This document shows positions 44,785 through 53,844 of a DNA stretch of 64,000 nucleotides, piece after piece. Source of the DNA: Cupriavidus campinensis (lineage in GTDB: Bacteria; Pseudomonadota; Gammaproteobacteria; Burkholderiales; Burkholderiaceae); contig NZ_CAJPVH010000006.1 in NCBI RefSeq assembly GCF_905397395.1, positions 1 through 64,000 of the forward strand. Direction: 5' to 3'. How positions within the stretch are numbered: the first letter of the stretch is position 1; every line of letters starts with the position of its first letter. The notes under the pieces were generated by a model, which was not told the DNA's origin, ran no database searches, and was given only the letters and a program-made list of their open reading frames with translations. The position numbers were made by a program, and so were the translations under genes.

Positions 44785-45999
44785 TCAGGTCTTGGCCGGG
44801 GCGGCCGGGGCGACCGGGGCGCTGACGGGGGCACCGCCAGAGGCCGTGGCCGGGCGGCTGCCCTCGCCGACCGCCGCAGGCGGGGCCTCGCCGGTCACGC
44901 GCACCGGCACGCCGGCCGCCAGCTTGCCGGCGCCGTCCACCACCACGGTCTCGTTCGGCTGGAGGCCCTTGGCGATGCGCCACATCGAGCCGGACAGCTC
45001 GCCCACCATCACCGGCCGCGGCTGGGCCTTGTTGTCCTTGTCCACCACGTAGACCAGATCGCCCTTGGGGCCGTGCATGACCGCGCGCTGCGGCACCACA
45101 ATGGCGCCGGGCCGGCTCGCGCCGCTGACCAGCACGCGCACGAACTGGCCGGGCCGCAACTGGCCGCCCGGGTTCGGCATCAGCGCGCGCACGAGGTAGG
45201 TGCCGGTGTGCTGGTTGTAGGTGGCGTCGGCGAAGGCGATGCGGCCCTTGTGCGGATACTCGCTGCCATCGGCCATGACCACGGTCACCGTGTATTGCTC
45301 GTCAGGCGGCACCACCAGCGACTTCGCCTCGCGCTGGGCGCGGAATTCAAGCGTCTGGGGCTCGGAGATGCTGAAGTTGATCCGCATCGGCTGGAGCGTG
45401 GAGACCGTGGTCAGCAGGCTGTTGGACGTGCTGACATAGGCCCCCACCGGCAGCACGGCGAAGCTGGACACGCCATCCACGGGCGAGCGCACGTAGGTAT
45501 AGGACAGGTTCAGTTCCTGGGTCTTTACCTCGGCCTGGGCCTGCTCCACGCCGGCGGCGGCCTCGTGGAAGTTGCCGTTGGCATCATCGAGGTCCTTCTG
45601 CGAGAGCGCGTTGCGCGCCGCCAGCGGCTTCACGCGGGCGAGGTTGGCGCGGGCCACCTCGAACCGGGCCTTCTGCTGGGCCAGCTGCGCCCGGGCGGCG
45701 TCCAGCTGGACCTGGAATGGCTTGTGGTCGATCTCGAACAGCAACTGGTTTTCCTTGACCACCGCGCCTTCGGTGTAGTTGCGCTTGATCAGGAAGCCGG
45801 CCACGCGGGCGCGGATATCGACGGCCTGGTCGCTCTCGGTCTGGCCGACGAAGTCGAAGGTCACCGGCAGGTCCTGCGCGGCAGTCTTGACCACCTGCAC
45901 CGGCACGGCCTGCTGGGCGGCCGGCGGGGGTTCGGATTTCTTGCAGGCACCCAGGCCGAGCGCGGCAACAGCCAGGACGAGGGGGGAAAGCAGTTTCAT
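44785..45999 (-). CDS. RND efflux periplasmic adaptor (MFP)
   Basis: A 404-residue lipoprotein adaptor (lipobox LGAC, Cys 19). Order of parts: lipoyl half (VDIRARVAGFLIKRNYTEGA), helical hairpin (DAARAQLAQQKARFEVARAN), second lipoyl half (LNLSYTYVRSPVDG), beta barrel and membrane-proximal domain (PGQFVRVLVSG; IVVPQRAVMHGPKGDLVYVV), and an Ala/Pro-rich tail. It is the first gene of the efflux operon, with GGAG 8 nt before ATG 45999. The frame opens further upstream but the extra 15 residues precede the signal peptide and are not kept. Confidence 0.95.
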   Translation of the reverse strand: MKLLSPLVLAVAALGLGACKKSEPPPAAQQAVPVQVVKTAAQDLPVTFDFVGQTESDQAVDIRARVAGFLIKRNYTEGAVVKENQLLFEIDHKPFQVQLDAARAQLAQQKARFEVARANLARVKPLAARNALSQKDLDDANGNFHEAAAGVEQAQAEVKTQELNLSYTYVRSPVDGVSSFAVLPVGAYVSTSNSLLTTVSTLQPMRINFSISEPQTLEFRAQREAKSLVVPPDEQYTVTVVMADGSEYPHKGRIAFADATYNQHTGTYLVRALMPNPGGQLRPGQFVRVLVSGASRPGAIVVPQRAVMHGPKGDLVYVVDKDNKAQPRPVMVGELSGSMWRIAKGLQPNETVVVDGAGKLAAGVPVRVTGEAPPAAVGEGSRPATASGGAPVSAPVAPAAPAKT

Positions 46000-46167
46000 G
46001 TGCCGCTCCGCTGCGGTTGGGCCTCGCTGCGCGGCATGCCGCACAACGTTCGTGTGGGCAGGTTAAAGCGGTGTCGGCAGCGTCACCATTCAATCTTTTC
46101 GTCGCCGCCTTTAACAAATTCGTTGGATCGAGACGCTGCGGACAGGCCGGTTCGAGACTGCGCGCGG

Positions 46168-48612
46168 TCAGCGCCGGAAGCCGTGGAAACGACCGCCTCC
46201 GCCGCCTCCGCCACCGAATCCGCCGCCCCCGAAGCGTCCGCCCCCGCCCTGGAAGCCGCCCCCACGGCCCTGCCACTGTTGCGCGGAGTTGCCGAAGCGT
46301 TGCTGGCCCACGTCGCGCGCCTGGCGCTGCTGGTCGAGCCGGTTCTGCACGTCGCTGTTTGGCTGCACCGGCTGCACCGGCTGCCAGCCGTTGGGGGTGT
46401 GCTGCTGCCAGCCATCGTCGGTGCGCTGGTAGACGTTGCCGTCGTGGCCGGCGTAGACATTGCCGTTGTTCCACGCCACGGCGTTGTTCTTGTTCGGATT
46501 GACCACCACGCCACGGCTGGCGGCGGTGCGGTCGCCGGTCTGGGTGTTGCCGGCCACGCCGAACTCGGCGGCGCCGGCCCGGCCGGTCTGCGCGTTGTAG
46601 CCCGCCACCTGCCGGCCGCCGGCGTAGTTGCCGGTGTATTCGTTGCCGACCACGCCGCCGCGCCCGGCACCCTCACGCCCGGTGGACGGATTTGAGAACG
46701 AGCCCTGCCGCCCGGCGGCGTAGTCGCCCGAATAAGGATTGAACGCGGCGCCCCGGCTGCCCTGGTAGCGCGCGCCCGTGGCCGGGTTGTAGCCAGAGCC
46801 CGCCGTGCCGCGCCACTGGGTGCCGGTCCACGCGTTCCAGCCCTGCGCGTGCGTGACCGTGCCCTGGCCCCATCGGCCATAGAAATTCGCCTGGTTCACG
46901 TTGACGTAGTTCCAGCCGTAGCCGCCGCCCCACCAGTAGGGGCCCCAGTACGGCGACGCCGCGCCCCAGATGGCGCCAGCCGCGAAGCCGAACGCGAAGC
47001 CTTCGGTCACGCCCACGGCAAACCCGGCGCCATAGCCGTAGGTAGCGGGGTAGCCGTAGTAGTAGGCGCCCACGTAGGGCGGGTAGACGTAGCCGGTGCC
47101 GTAGACCACGGTGCCGTCGGGGTTGACCACCACGCCCATGTAGCCGGGGGTGTAGCCGACCACCACGGTCTCAGGCGTGACCGAGTAGATCCGCACGTAG
47201 GTGACGTAGTAGATCGGCGAACTTGGCGGGATGGTGTAGAGGGCGGACGGCACCTCGGTGGCCACATGCCACGGTCCGCCCGGCACGCTCGCCGTGAACC
47301 AGACGCCGTTGGACACGGCGTAATAGTGGTTGCTATCCACCTCGATGACCGGCGTGCCCGTGTTCACCGCGTATTGCAGCGATGTGCCGGTGATCGGCAC
47401 GAACTTCGGCGTGCCGTCATAGACCACGGCCACGGTGGCCTTGGCCCGCGCGACCGATGCGGTCTGCGGAATCGTGGCGGCGATCTCGGCCTCGCGCGCC
47501 TGCGGCGTGCCCGGCACGGAGACCAGCACGTTGGCCTTGGGGTCCTGCGGCGAGATCCTGGCGAAGTCCGCCGGCAACTGGTTCCCGGTGACGTGCGTCC
47601 ACGGCCCGGTCAGCATCGGCGCGCGGAACCAGCGGCCCGAGAGCAGCACGTAATACTGATTGGTGGACGGATCGACGAAGACCGCGTGATCGGCGTTGGA
47701 CAGCGTGAGCAGGCTGGTGCCGCCCACCGGGGTCATCTTCGGCTCGCCGCTGGTGACGACCAGTTCGGCCGGCTGCGTGGCCAGCAGCACGGCCGGCGCC
47801 TGCGCGGGCGGCTTGCCGCTGGCGGGCAACATCGGATCAGGCTTCGGCTCGGCCTTGTTTGCCCGGATCTTGCTGGCCGCGCCGAGGAGTGCCGCCGGTG
47901 GCGACGGCACCACGGCCCACGCACCGCCCGCCGATTCGGACTTGTACCAGTAACCGGCGGCGTTGAGCCAGAGCTCCCCGCCGGCTTCGCGCAACAGCAG
48001 GGCGCGGCTGTTGATCGCCCGTTCCAGCGAGGTGCCACCGACGGCGCGCCACGCGGGCTCGCCATCGACATGCACCAGCAAGGTCGGCGTGGTGGCGAAC
48101 AGGATCTGCGGCACATCGTTCTTCACCGGCACGCGCACCGCGCGACCCAGTTGCTGGGACACCGCGTAGCTGGCCTGCAACTGGTCCAACGGCACCGTCA
48201 GCCCCTTGGCCGGCAGCCGCGCGATGACCGCCTGCCGCACCGTGTCGGCCGCATCGGGGCGGGTGGGGACTTCCACGCTTTCGATCTGGATCTGGGAGAG
48301 CTGGACCAGCGCCGAGGGCTTGTCGATATCGGCGGTCGCCGAGAAATGCACCACGCCGTAGGTCGGCGTGCCATCGCGCGGGCCCACCGCCACGGCGGCC
48401 CGGCCCGACATGCGGGTGCCATCCCATTTCTCGATCTCTGGCTGATAGAGCTCGATGTGGTCGCCGGCGGTATCGAAGTTGCGCGGCCACGTCAGTGGGG
48501 TGAGCGGCGAGCGCGCCGGCGGCTGTGCAGCCAGGGTTGGCGCGGCGGCGCCCAGCAAGGCCAGGGCGACCATCGCCCGGCAGGACAACCCACGCATGAA
48601 GCGGAACGACAT
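46168..48612 (-). CDS. large secreted protein with three GPW modules and a repeat-rich tail
   Basis: An 814-residue protein with a Sec signal (GLSCRAMVALALLGAAAPTL, cleavage near LAA-QPP). An N-terminal domain (35-170) is followed by three copies of a roughly 52-residue module (about 184-236, 289-341, 400-451) sharing G-x-P, PV-x-GTSL, a Tyr pair, G-x-WF and GPW-x-V. Next comes a Tyr/Gly-rich hydrophobic stretch (about 465-590, with GFAFGFAAGAIWGAASPYWG), then 20-residue repeats of the type GYNPATGARYQGSRGA and a poly-Gly/Phe C-terminus. I cannot name a function; it may be a surface or periplasmic carbohydrate-binding protein. GGAG precedes the start. Confidence 0.8.
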   Translation of the reverse strand: MSFRFMRGLSCRAMVALALLGAAAPTLAAQPPARSPLTPLTWPRNFDTAGDHIELYQPEIEKWDGTRMSGRAAVAVGPRDGTPTYGVVHFSATADIDKPSALVQLSQIQIESVEVPTRPDAADTVRQAVIARLPAKGLTVPLDQLQASYAVSQQLGRAVRVPVKNDVPQILFATTPTLLVHVDGEPAWRAVGGTSLERAINSRALLLREAGGELWLNAAGYWYKSESAGGAWAVVPSPPAALLGAASKIRANKAEPKPDPMLPASGKPPAQAPAVLLATQPAELVVTSGEPKMTPVGGTSLLTLSNADHAVFVDPSTNQYYVLLSGRWFRAPMLTGPWTHVTGNQLPADFARISPQDPKANVLVSVPGTPQAREAEIAATIPQTASVARAKATVAVVYDGTPKFVPITGTSLQYAVNTGTPVIEVDSNHYYAVSNGVWFTASVPGGPWHVATEVPSALYTIPPSSPIYYVTYVRIYSVTPETVVVGYTPGYMGVVVNPDGTVVYGTGYVYPPYVGAYYYGYPATYGYGAGFAVGVTEGFAFGFAAGAIWGAASPYWGPYWWGGGYGWNYVNVNQANFYGRWGQGTVTHAQGWNAWTGTQWRGTAGSGYNPATGARYQGSRGAAFNPYSGDYAAGRQGSFSNPSTGREGAGRGGVVGNEYTGNYAGGRQVAGYNAQTGRAGAAEFGVAGNTQTGDRTAASRGVVVNPNKNNAVAWNNGNVYAGHDGNVYQRTDDGWQQHTPNGWQPVQPVQPNSDVQNRLDQQRQARDVGQQRFGNSAQQWQGRGGGFQGGGGRFGGGGFGGGGGGGGRFHGFRR

Positions 48613-48891
48613 GGCGACTCCGTCGAATTGCGCAGCATCCGGCACAACCGGGCTGCTGAGAGGAATCTAATGGAGGCGCCCAGGCGGAACAATCCCTCTC
48701 GAAAACATTCACTTCGTACGATGAAACGGCGCAGATCACCGCAGCACTGGGTACGGTTCGCGCCGCCCGGCAGGGGGCCGGGTGTGCATCTTGCTTCGCT
48801 TGAGAATCCTCTGAATCTGGCCCCCGGCCCTTGAAGCCGCGTTATGCCAGCCTCACCTTCTTCGGATAACTACGATGCCTAAGGCCATCCG

Positions 48892-50034
48892 ATGAGCGCC
48901 CTGCCGCCCCGCCGTTCGATCCTCTTTGCCGCCTCCATCACGGCGCTCCTGCATGGCTATATCGGCGTGCGGCTGTTGCCGGACCTGCCCGTGCCGATGG
49001 CCGTGGCCTGCCTGGGCGCGCTGTGGCTCGTCATCTCGGCCCTGCTGCTGCCCACCGCGCTGCTGGCGCGGCGCCTGACCCCGCCCTGGGCGGACCGGAT
49101 TTCCTGGCTCGGCATGCTGGCGATGGGATTCTTCTCAACGCTGCTGATCCTGACCGTGGCGCGCGACCTGTTCCTGCTGGGCACGCTGGCCGTGGGCTGG
49201 CATCCACCCGCCCTGCTGCCCGACAGCGCGGTGGCCGTGCTGGGACTGGCGCTGTTCGTCAGCGTGGTCGGCTATTTCAATGCGCGCGGGCTGGCCCGGG
49301 TGGTCGAGGTGGATGTGCCGATTCCCAACCTGCCCGAGGCGCTGCACGGCTTCACCATCGCCCAGATCAGCGATATCCACGTCGGCCCGACGATCAAGAA
49401 GCCCTACCTGGACCGCATCGTGGACCGCGTGAACCAGTTGCAGGCCGATGCGGTGGCCGTGACCGGCGACCTGGTGGACGGCACGGTGCGCGAGCTGGCC
49501 GATCACACCGCGCCGCTGGGCCGGCTATCGGCCAAACACGGGGCCTTCGTCGTGACCGGCAACCATGAGTACTACTCGGGCGCCGAGGCGTGGATCGTCG
49601 AGCTGCGCCGGCTGGGCCTGCGCGTGCTGATGAACGAGCATGTGGTGGTGGAGCGCGGCGGCGCAGCGCTGGTGCTGGGCGGCGTGACCGACTATTCGGC
49701 AGGCCATTTCATCGATAGCCATCGCAGCGACCCGGCGCAGGCGCTGGCCGGCGCGCCGGCACACGCGGCGGTGCGGGTGCTGCTGGCCCACCAGCCACGT
49801 ACCGCGCCGGCGGCGGCGGCGGCCGGCTTCGAGCTGCAATTGTCCGGACATACCCACGGCGGGCAGTTCTGGCCGTGGAACCTGTTCGTGCCGATGCAGC
49901 AGCCCTATGTGCATGGGCTGAACCGGCATGAAAACCTGTGGGTCTATGTGAGCCGCGGAACGGGCTACTGGGGGCCGCCGAAACGCTTCGGGGCGCCTTC
50001 GGAAATCACGAAGGTGAGGCTGGTGCGGGGGTAA
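48892..50034 (+). CDS. membrane-anchored metallophosphoesterase (YaeI/YkoQ type)
   Basis: A 380-residue calcineurin-like phosphoesterase with four or five N-terminal hydrophobic helices (residues 8-140) and a catalytic domain from about 155. Metal ligands are in QISDIHVG, GDLVDG, VVTGNHEYYSG, and GHTHGGQFWPW. Related proteins act on phospholipid or UDP-sugar lipid substrates, but the substrate here is unknown. The 279 bp upstream, toward the divergent GPW-module gene, carry no gene that I can support. Confidence 0.9.
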   Translation: MSALPPRRSILFAASITALLHGYIGVRLLPDLPVPMAVACLGALWLVISALLLPTALLARRLTPPWADRISWLGMLAMGFFSTLLILTVARDLFLLGTLAVGWHPPALLPDSAVAVLGLALFVSVVGYFNARGLARVVEVDVPIPNLPEALHGFTIAQISDIHVGPTIKKPYLDRIVDRVNQLQADAVAVTGDLVDGTVRELADHTAPLGRLSAKHGAFVVTGNHEYYSGAEAWIVELRRLGLRVLMNEHVVVERGGAALVLGGVTDYSAGHFIDSHRSDPAQALAGAPAHAAVRVLLAHQPRTAPAAAAAGFELQLSGHTHGGQFWPWNLFVPMQQPYVHGLNRHENLWVYVSRGTGYWGPPKRFGAPSEITKVRLVRG

Positions 50035-50042
50035 TGCCTGCG

Positions 50043-50072
50043 CAGGCCCCTCCCCCGGGCGGGAGAGGGGCT
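50043..50072. terminator. GC-rich inverted repeat between convergent genes
   Basis: CAGGCCCCTCCC and GGGAGAGGGGCTG are near-complementary around CCGGGC, giving a stem between the phosphoesterase and ettA stops. There is no T-run, so bidirectional terminator activity is a guess. Confidence 0.35.
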
Positions 50073-50079
50073 GCCACGA

Positions 50080-51747
50080 TCAACGCGCGATCGGCTTGTA
50101 GCGGATGCGCTTCGGCTTGGCGCCTTCCTCGCCGAGGCGGCGCTTCTTGTCCGCCTCGTATTCCTGGTAGTTGCCTGGGAAGAATTCCACGTGGGAATCG
50201 CCCTCGAACGCCAGGATGTGCGTGGCGATACGGTCCAGGAACCAGCGATCGTGCGAAATCACCATCACGCAGCCCGCGAATTCCAGCAGCGCATCTTCCA
50301 GCGCGCGCAGCGTTTCCACGTCGAGGTCGTTCGACGGTTCATCGAGCAGCAGCACGTTGCCGCCGGCAATCAGCGTCTTGGCCATGTGCAGCCGGCCGCG
50401 CTCGCCACCGGAGAGCGTGCCCACGTGCTTCTGCTGGTCGCCGCCCTTGAAGTTGAAGCGGCCGATGTAGGCGCGCGACGGGGTCTCGTAGCGGCCCACG
50501 GTCAGCACGTCCGAACCGCCCGAGATCTCCTCGAACACGGTCTTGTTCGGATCCAGCGCATCGCGGCTCTGGTCGACGAACGCCATCTTCACGGTCGGCC
50601 CGATCTTGATCTCGCCGCTGTCCGGCTGCTCCTTGCCGGTCAGCATGCGGAAGAAGGTGGACTTGCCGGCGCCGTTCGGCCCGATGATGCCGACGATCGC
50701 GCCCGGCGGCACCTTGAAGCTCAGGTTGTCGATCAGCAGGCGGTCGCCATAGCCCTTGCTCACGTTCTCGAACTCGATGACCTCGTTGCCGAGACGCTCG
50801 CCCACGGGGATGAAGATCTCCTGGGTTTCGTTGCGCTTCTGGTATTCCTGGCTGTTCAGTTCGTCGAATCGTGCCAGACGCGCCTTCGACTTGGCCTGCC
50901 GGCCCTTGGGGTTCTGGCGCACCCACTCCAGTTCCTTGTTCAGTGCCTTCTGGCGCGCCGACTCGGTCGACTCCTCCTGCTTCAGGCGCTGCTCCTTCTG
51001 GTCCAGCCACGAGCTGTAGTTGCCCTTCCACGGAATGCCGTGTCCGCGATCCAGCTCCAGGATCCATTCGGCGGCGTTGTCGAGGAAGTAGCGATCGTGG
51101 GTCACGGCCACCACGGTGCCCGGGAAGCGCGTGAGGAACTGTTCGAGCCAGTCCACGGACTCGGCGTCCAGGTGGTTGGTCGGTTCGTCGAGCAGCAGCA
51201 TGTCCGGGCGCGACAGCAGCAGGCGGCACAGCGCCACGCGGCGCTTCTCGCCACCGGACAGATGGCCGACCTTGGCTTCCCACGGCGGCAGGCGCAGCGC
51301 ATCGGCGGCGATATCGAGCTGGAGGTCGACGTTGTTGCCGTCGCTGGCGGCCAGGATGGCTTCGTATTTCGCCTGGTCGGCGGCCAGGGCGTCGAAATCG
51401 GCGTCCGGCTCGGCATAGGCCGCGTAGATCTCGTCAAGCTTCTTGCGCGCCTCGAACACCCCGCCGAGCGCCTCTTCCACGGACTCGCGCACGGTCTGCT
51501 CGGGGTCGAGCTGCGGTTCCTGCGGCAGGTAGCCGATGTTCAGGTTCGGCATCGGCGTGGCCTCGCCCTCGATCTCCTTGTCCAGGCCAGCCATGATCTT
51601 CAGCACCGTGGACTTGCCCGAGCCGTTCAGGCCCAGCACGCCAATCTTGGCGCCGGGGAAGAAGGACAGCGAAATGTCCTTGAGAATGTGACGCTTGGGC
51701 GGAACGATCTTGCCCACGCGATTCATGGTGAAAACGTACTGTGCCAT
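50080..51747 (-). CDS. ettA: energy-dependent translational throttle protein EttA (ABC-F ATPase)
   Basis: A 555-residue ABC-F protein, the same length as E. coli EttA. It has two ATP-binding cassettes: Walker [10 protein letters not shown] (39-47) with LSGGEKRR, and GPNGAGKST with LSGGERGR; both Walker B motifs are present ([11 protein letters not shown] and [11 protein letters not shown]). Between them is the P-site tRNA interaction motif linker ([14 protein letters not shown]). It binds the ribosomal E site and gates the first peptide bond by ADP/ATP ratio. Start [17 protein letters not shown] is the family start. Confidence 0.97.
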   Translation of the reverse strand: MAQYVFTMNRVGKIVPPKRHILKDISLSFFPGAKIGVLGLNGSGKSTVLKIMAGLDKEIEGEATPMPNLNIGYLPQEPQLDPEQTVRESVEEALGGVFEARKKLDEIYAAYAEPDADFDALAADQAKYEAILAASDGNNVDLQLDIAADALRLPPWEAKVGHLSGGEKRRVALCRLLLSRPDMLLLDEPTNHLDAESVDWLEQFLTRFPGTVVAVTHDRYFLDNAAEWILELDRGHGIPWKGNYSSWLDQKEQRLKQEESTESARQKALNKELEWVRQNPKGRQAKSKARLARFDELNSQEYQKRNETQEIFIPVGERLGNEVIEFENVSKGYGDRLLIDNLSFKVPPGAIVGIIGPNGAGKSTFFRMLTGKEQPDSGEIKIGPTVKMAFVDQSRDALDPNKTVFEEISGGSDVLTVGRYETPSRAYIGRFNFKGGDQQKHVGTLSGGERGRLHMAKTLIAGGNVLLLDEPSNDLDVETLRALEDALLEFAGCVMVISHDRWFLDRIATHILAFEGDSHVEFFPGNYQEYEADKKRRLGEEGAKPKRIRYKPIAR

Positions 51748-51916
51748 GGAGGTGTGCGGTGTGTGACTAGGAATGGCGGGAGTGTAGCAGGCGGATGGGC
51801 GGGGCCGGCGTGCCGCGAGCGCGGCAAAAATGGCGCCCAATTTCAGACTCGTCTCATTGCAGAGGCAAGGAGCGGTTCGGAGAATCAGGCGGGTTCACCA
51901 CTGGATCGGACCCGAC

Positions 51917-52714
51917 ATGGCAAAACTATTGCGCCGCAGCGGCGCGGCAATGGGCGCGCAAATCACGCTCATCGCTGGAAACCAACTCCCTTTCAGGGTC
52001 TCGGGCCTGGGCCCGAACCGCAGGCATCTCGCCTTCCGGAGCAGCGACTCCACCTTGAGAATCCTCCCGCTCAAGGTCAATGACCGGGATATCGAGCAAC
52101 AACTGAAGATCGAAGTCAGCGAAACCGGCATCGTGAGCCGGCGGGTGGTGCATGTCGATGCCTATATATATGGCACCACCCAGCGGGATGCGAATACGCC
52201 GAGGCTGACGGTGGAGGTGTTGCCAAGGCTGGAACTACCGGATGCGGGGACCGAGGCGGGGATTCTGGCGCGGATGTTGGTGGTGGAGAACGCGAACCCC
52301 GATAGCGACAAATTCAGCAGTCTGGATGAGGCGCTCAAGTGCATGCAATGGATGGTGCATGTCATGCGTAATCGGCTACGCCTCGGGGCAACACATTTTG
52401 CAGCGCGCGGTGCCACCAGCTTGACCGATCTTATCAAGGCACCCAATCAGGTAGAGGGTTTCGAAAGCTACCCGATCATTGCGGACCGTCCGGCGCTTCT
52501 GCTGAACAAAACCATGAACATTGCGAACGACGGTACGCACGCAAAAAACGCGGCCTTCCGAACCTACGTGGAAAATGCGATAGCGGTCGCCAGTGGAAAG
52601 CATTTTGGAAACGACCCATCTGCCGGCGAGATGTACGCATGGCGAACGCTTCCGTCAAAGCCACCGGGGCCCAATTTCGAGCCATTTCAACAACTTGGAG
52701 GCCAGCAGTTCTAA
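51917..52714 (+). CDS. putative peptidoglycan-hydrolase effector with SleB-like domain
   Basis: A 265-residue protein not named by any family I can be sure of. Residues 1-105 are beta-rich (ITLIAGNQLPFRVSGLG, LRILPLKVNDRDIEQQLKI). Residues 113-265 resemble the SleB/CwlJ-type cell-wall hydrolase fold: ARMLVVENANP carries a Glu (E124) at the position of the catalytic Glu, then VMRNRLRLGATHFA and APNQVEGFESYP, as in SleB's VLNRV and QPGQFS elements. There is no signal peptide, which suits a secretion-system effector. Start at ATG 51917; the frame also opens at 51830. DNA is less GC-rich than its neighbours. The following two genes look like periplasmic protectors. Confidence 0.6.
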   Translation: MAKLLRRSGAAMGAQITLIAGNQLPFRVSGLGPNRRHLAFRSSDSTLRILPLKVNDRDIEQQLKIEVSETGIVSRRVVHVDAYIYGTTQRDANTPRLTVEVLPRLELPDAGTEAGILARMLVVENANPDSDKFSSLDEALKCMQWMVHVMRNRLRLGATHFAARGATSLTDLIKAPNQVEGFESYPIIADRPALLLNKTMNIANDGTHAKNAAFRTYVENAIAVASGKHFGNDPSAGEMYAWRTLPSKPPGPNFEPFQQLGGQQF

Positions 52715-52769
52715 ACATTGACCAAGTCGTTTCTTGCGCAGTTGAATGCCAAAAAATAGGGCGACTTCC

Positions 52770-53261
52770 ATGAGAAAGACAATCCTGGCTCTCTTGGCCT
52801 TCTGCTCGATAAATGCCATGGCCAAAGACAAGCTACCGGACGCCGTTTCGGAAACCGCAACGGGACGCACAAGAGCTTCGACGAACCCCTATTACAGGGA
52901 TCCCGCTAAAGCCATTCGCTATCTGGTCGCCAGTAGCGGCAAGAACCAACAGCGCAATCGATTTTGCACTGTTGGCTACAGGATGCCGCAAGGATATTTG
53001 GTGGTCTGGACCTTGTGGGAGGAGGAGCGAACCCTCCTGCTCTGGCGAGGAAGCTCTGACGCGGACATGCGGCTGGCCGGCTTGGCAATGGCGCGCCACA
53101 GCCTAATGCTCGGCCGCGACACCGTAGCCACCGAGAACGACATCAACGGCAGCACCTATCTCGTCACAGTCGACTGGTGGATCTCTATCGCCGATGACTG
53201 CCGCAAGCATGGCGAGCAGTACGAAATCGAGCCGTTCGCGATCACGGAGCCGCGTCAATGA
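52770..53261 (+). CDS. periplasmic immunity-like protein 1
   Basis: A 163-residue protein with a Sec signal (MRKTILALLAFCSINAMA, cleavage before KDK), so it is periplasmic. It keeps two Cys in the mature region (NRFCTVGY and ADDCRKHG), a possible disulfide. It is homologous to the next gene: the N-terminal halves are clearly related (LPDAVxxxAxGR, RNRFCxVGY, WEEExxxLW) but diverged, while the last 45 residues differ at one position. The stop overlaps the next ATG. Following a cell-wall-hydrolase-like gene, an immunity role is likely, not proven. The start MRKT is chosen for the signal peptide; ATG 52746 is possible. Confidence 0.7.
   Translation: MRKTILALLAFCSINAMAKDKLPDAVSETATGRTRASTNPYYRDPAKAIRYLVASSGKNQQRNRFCTVGYRMPQGYLVVWTLWEEERTLLLWRGSSDADMRLAGLAMARHSLMLGRDTVATENDINGSTYLVTVDWWISIADDCRKHGEQYEIEPFAITEPRQ
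53111..53237 (+). repeat. 127-bp near-identical block shared by the two immunity-like genes (copy 1)
   Basis: This block matches 53608-53734 at 119 of 127 positions by direct comparison. The eight differences include one amino-acid change (Leu to Ile). Upstream of the block the two genes are far more divergent. Confidence 0.9.
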
Positions 53262-53770
53262 AGATAGCGCCTTGGGGCTTCCTGCTATGCGCACTTCTAG
53301 GGTGGAGCAGTACACAAGCGAATCATGATCTACCTGATGCTGTTGCCGGCAATGCCTCCGGGCGGTTCAGAGTCTCCGCTGATCCGGGCTACCTAGACCC
53401 AAGGGCGACAATCAAGTACCTCCTCGCGATAGAGAGAGCAAACCGAGAGCGGAATCGCTTTTGTGTCGTGGGCTATAAATTCCCCAGCGGCAACGAACTG
53501 GCCTGGGTGGTCTGGGAAGAAGAACGGCTGATGATGCTCTGGGACCCCAGCCTCTACGCCGACACCCGCTTGAAAGCCCTGACGATGGCCCGCCGAAATC
53601 TCAAACTCGGCCGCGACACCGTTGCCACCGAGAACGACATCAACGGCAGCACGTATATCGTCACGGTGGACTGGTGGATCTCCATCGCCGACGACTGTCG
53701 CAAGCATGGCGAGCAGTACGAAATCGAGCCGTTCCGGATTGCCCCGTCGAAAACCAGCGATCCACGCTGA
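53258..53770 (+). CDS. periplasmic immunity-like protein 2 (tandem paralogue)
   Basis: A 170-residue protein starting inside the stop of its paralogue (ATGA, 53258-53261). It has a Sec signal (WGFLLCALLGWSSTQA, cleavage before NHD), LPDAVAGNASGRFRVS, RNRFCVVGYKFPSGNELAWV, WEEERLMMLW, and then a C-terminal half nearly identical to protein 1 (DTVATENDINGSTY, WWISIADDCRKHGEQYEIEP). Both Cys are kept. Its mature N-terminal half diverges from the paralogue, which suggests diversification against a different toxin variant. The two genes and the hydrolase-like gene form one strand-wise unit. Confidence 0.7.
   Translation: MKIAPWGFLLCALLGWSSTQANHDLPDAVAGNASGRFRVSADPGYLDPRATIKYLLAIERANRERNRFCVVGYKFPSGNELAWVVWEEERLMMLWDPSLYADTRLKALTMARRNLKLGRDTVATENDINGSTYIVTVDWWISIADDCRKHGEQYEIEPFRIAPSKTSDPR
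53608..53734 (+). repeat. 127-bp near-identical block shared by the two immunity-like genes (copy 2)
   Basis: Partner of the block at 53111-53237, in direct orientation, 497 bp apart. Recombination between the two would delete one gene and fuse the halves. Confidence 0.9.
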
Positions 53771-53844
53771 TTCGCGGGCATCGTTACAATGTCGCCTTTA
53801 TCCCGCGAATCTCGCGAGTCCTCCGACAATCGGTCCGAATTGCC

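Noticed and set aside
46849..48834. A 661-codon plus-strand open frame
   Set aside because: Shadow of the secreted GPW-module gene; no recognisable motif and biased composition.
51830..51916. Upstream start for the hydrolase-like protein
   Set aside because: The extra 29 residues are Arg-rich, no ribosome site precedes ATG 51830, and beta-structured sequence begins after ATG 51917.
53674..53844. N-terminal extension of the His-tailed protein
   Set aside because: This stretch overlaps the preceding gene in another frame and encodes Arg-rich sequence unlike a conserved domain.
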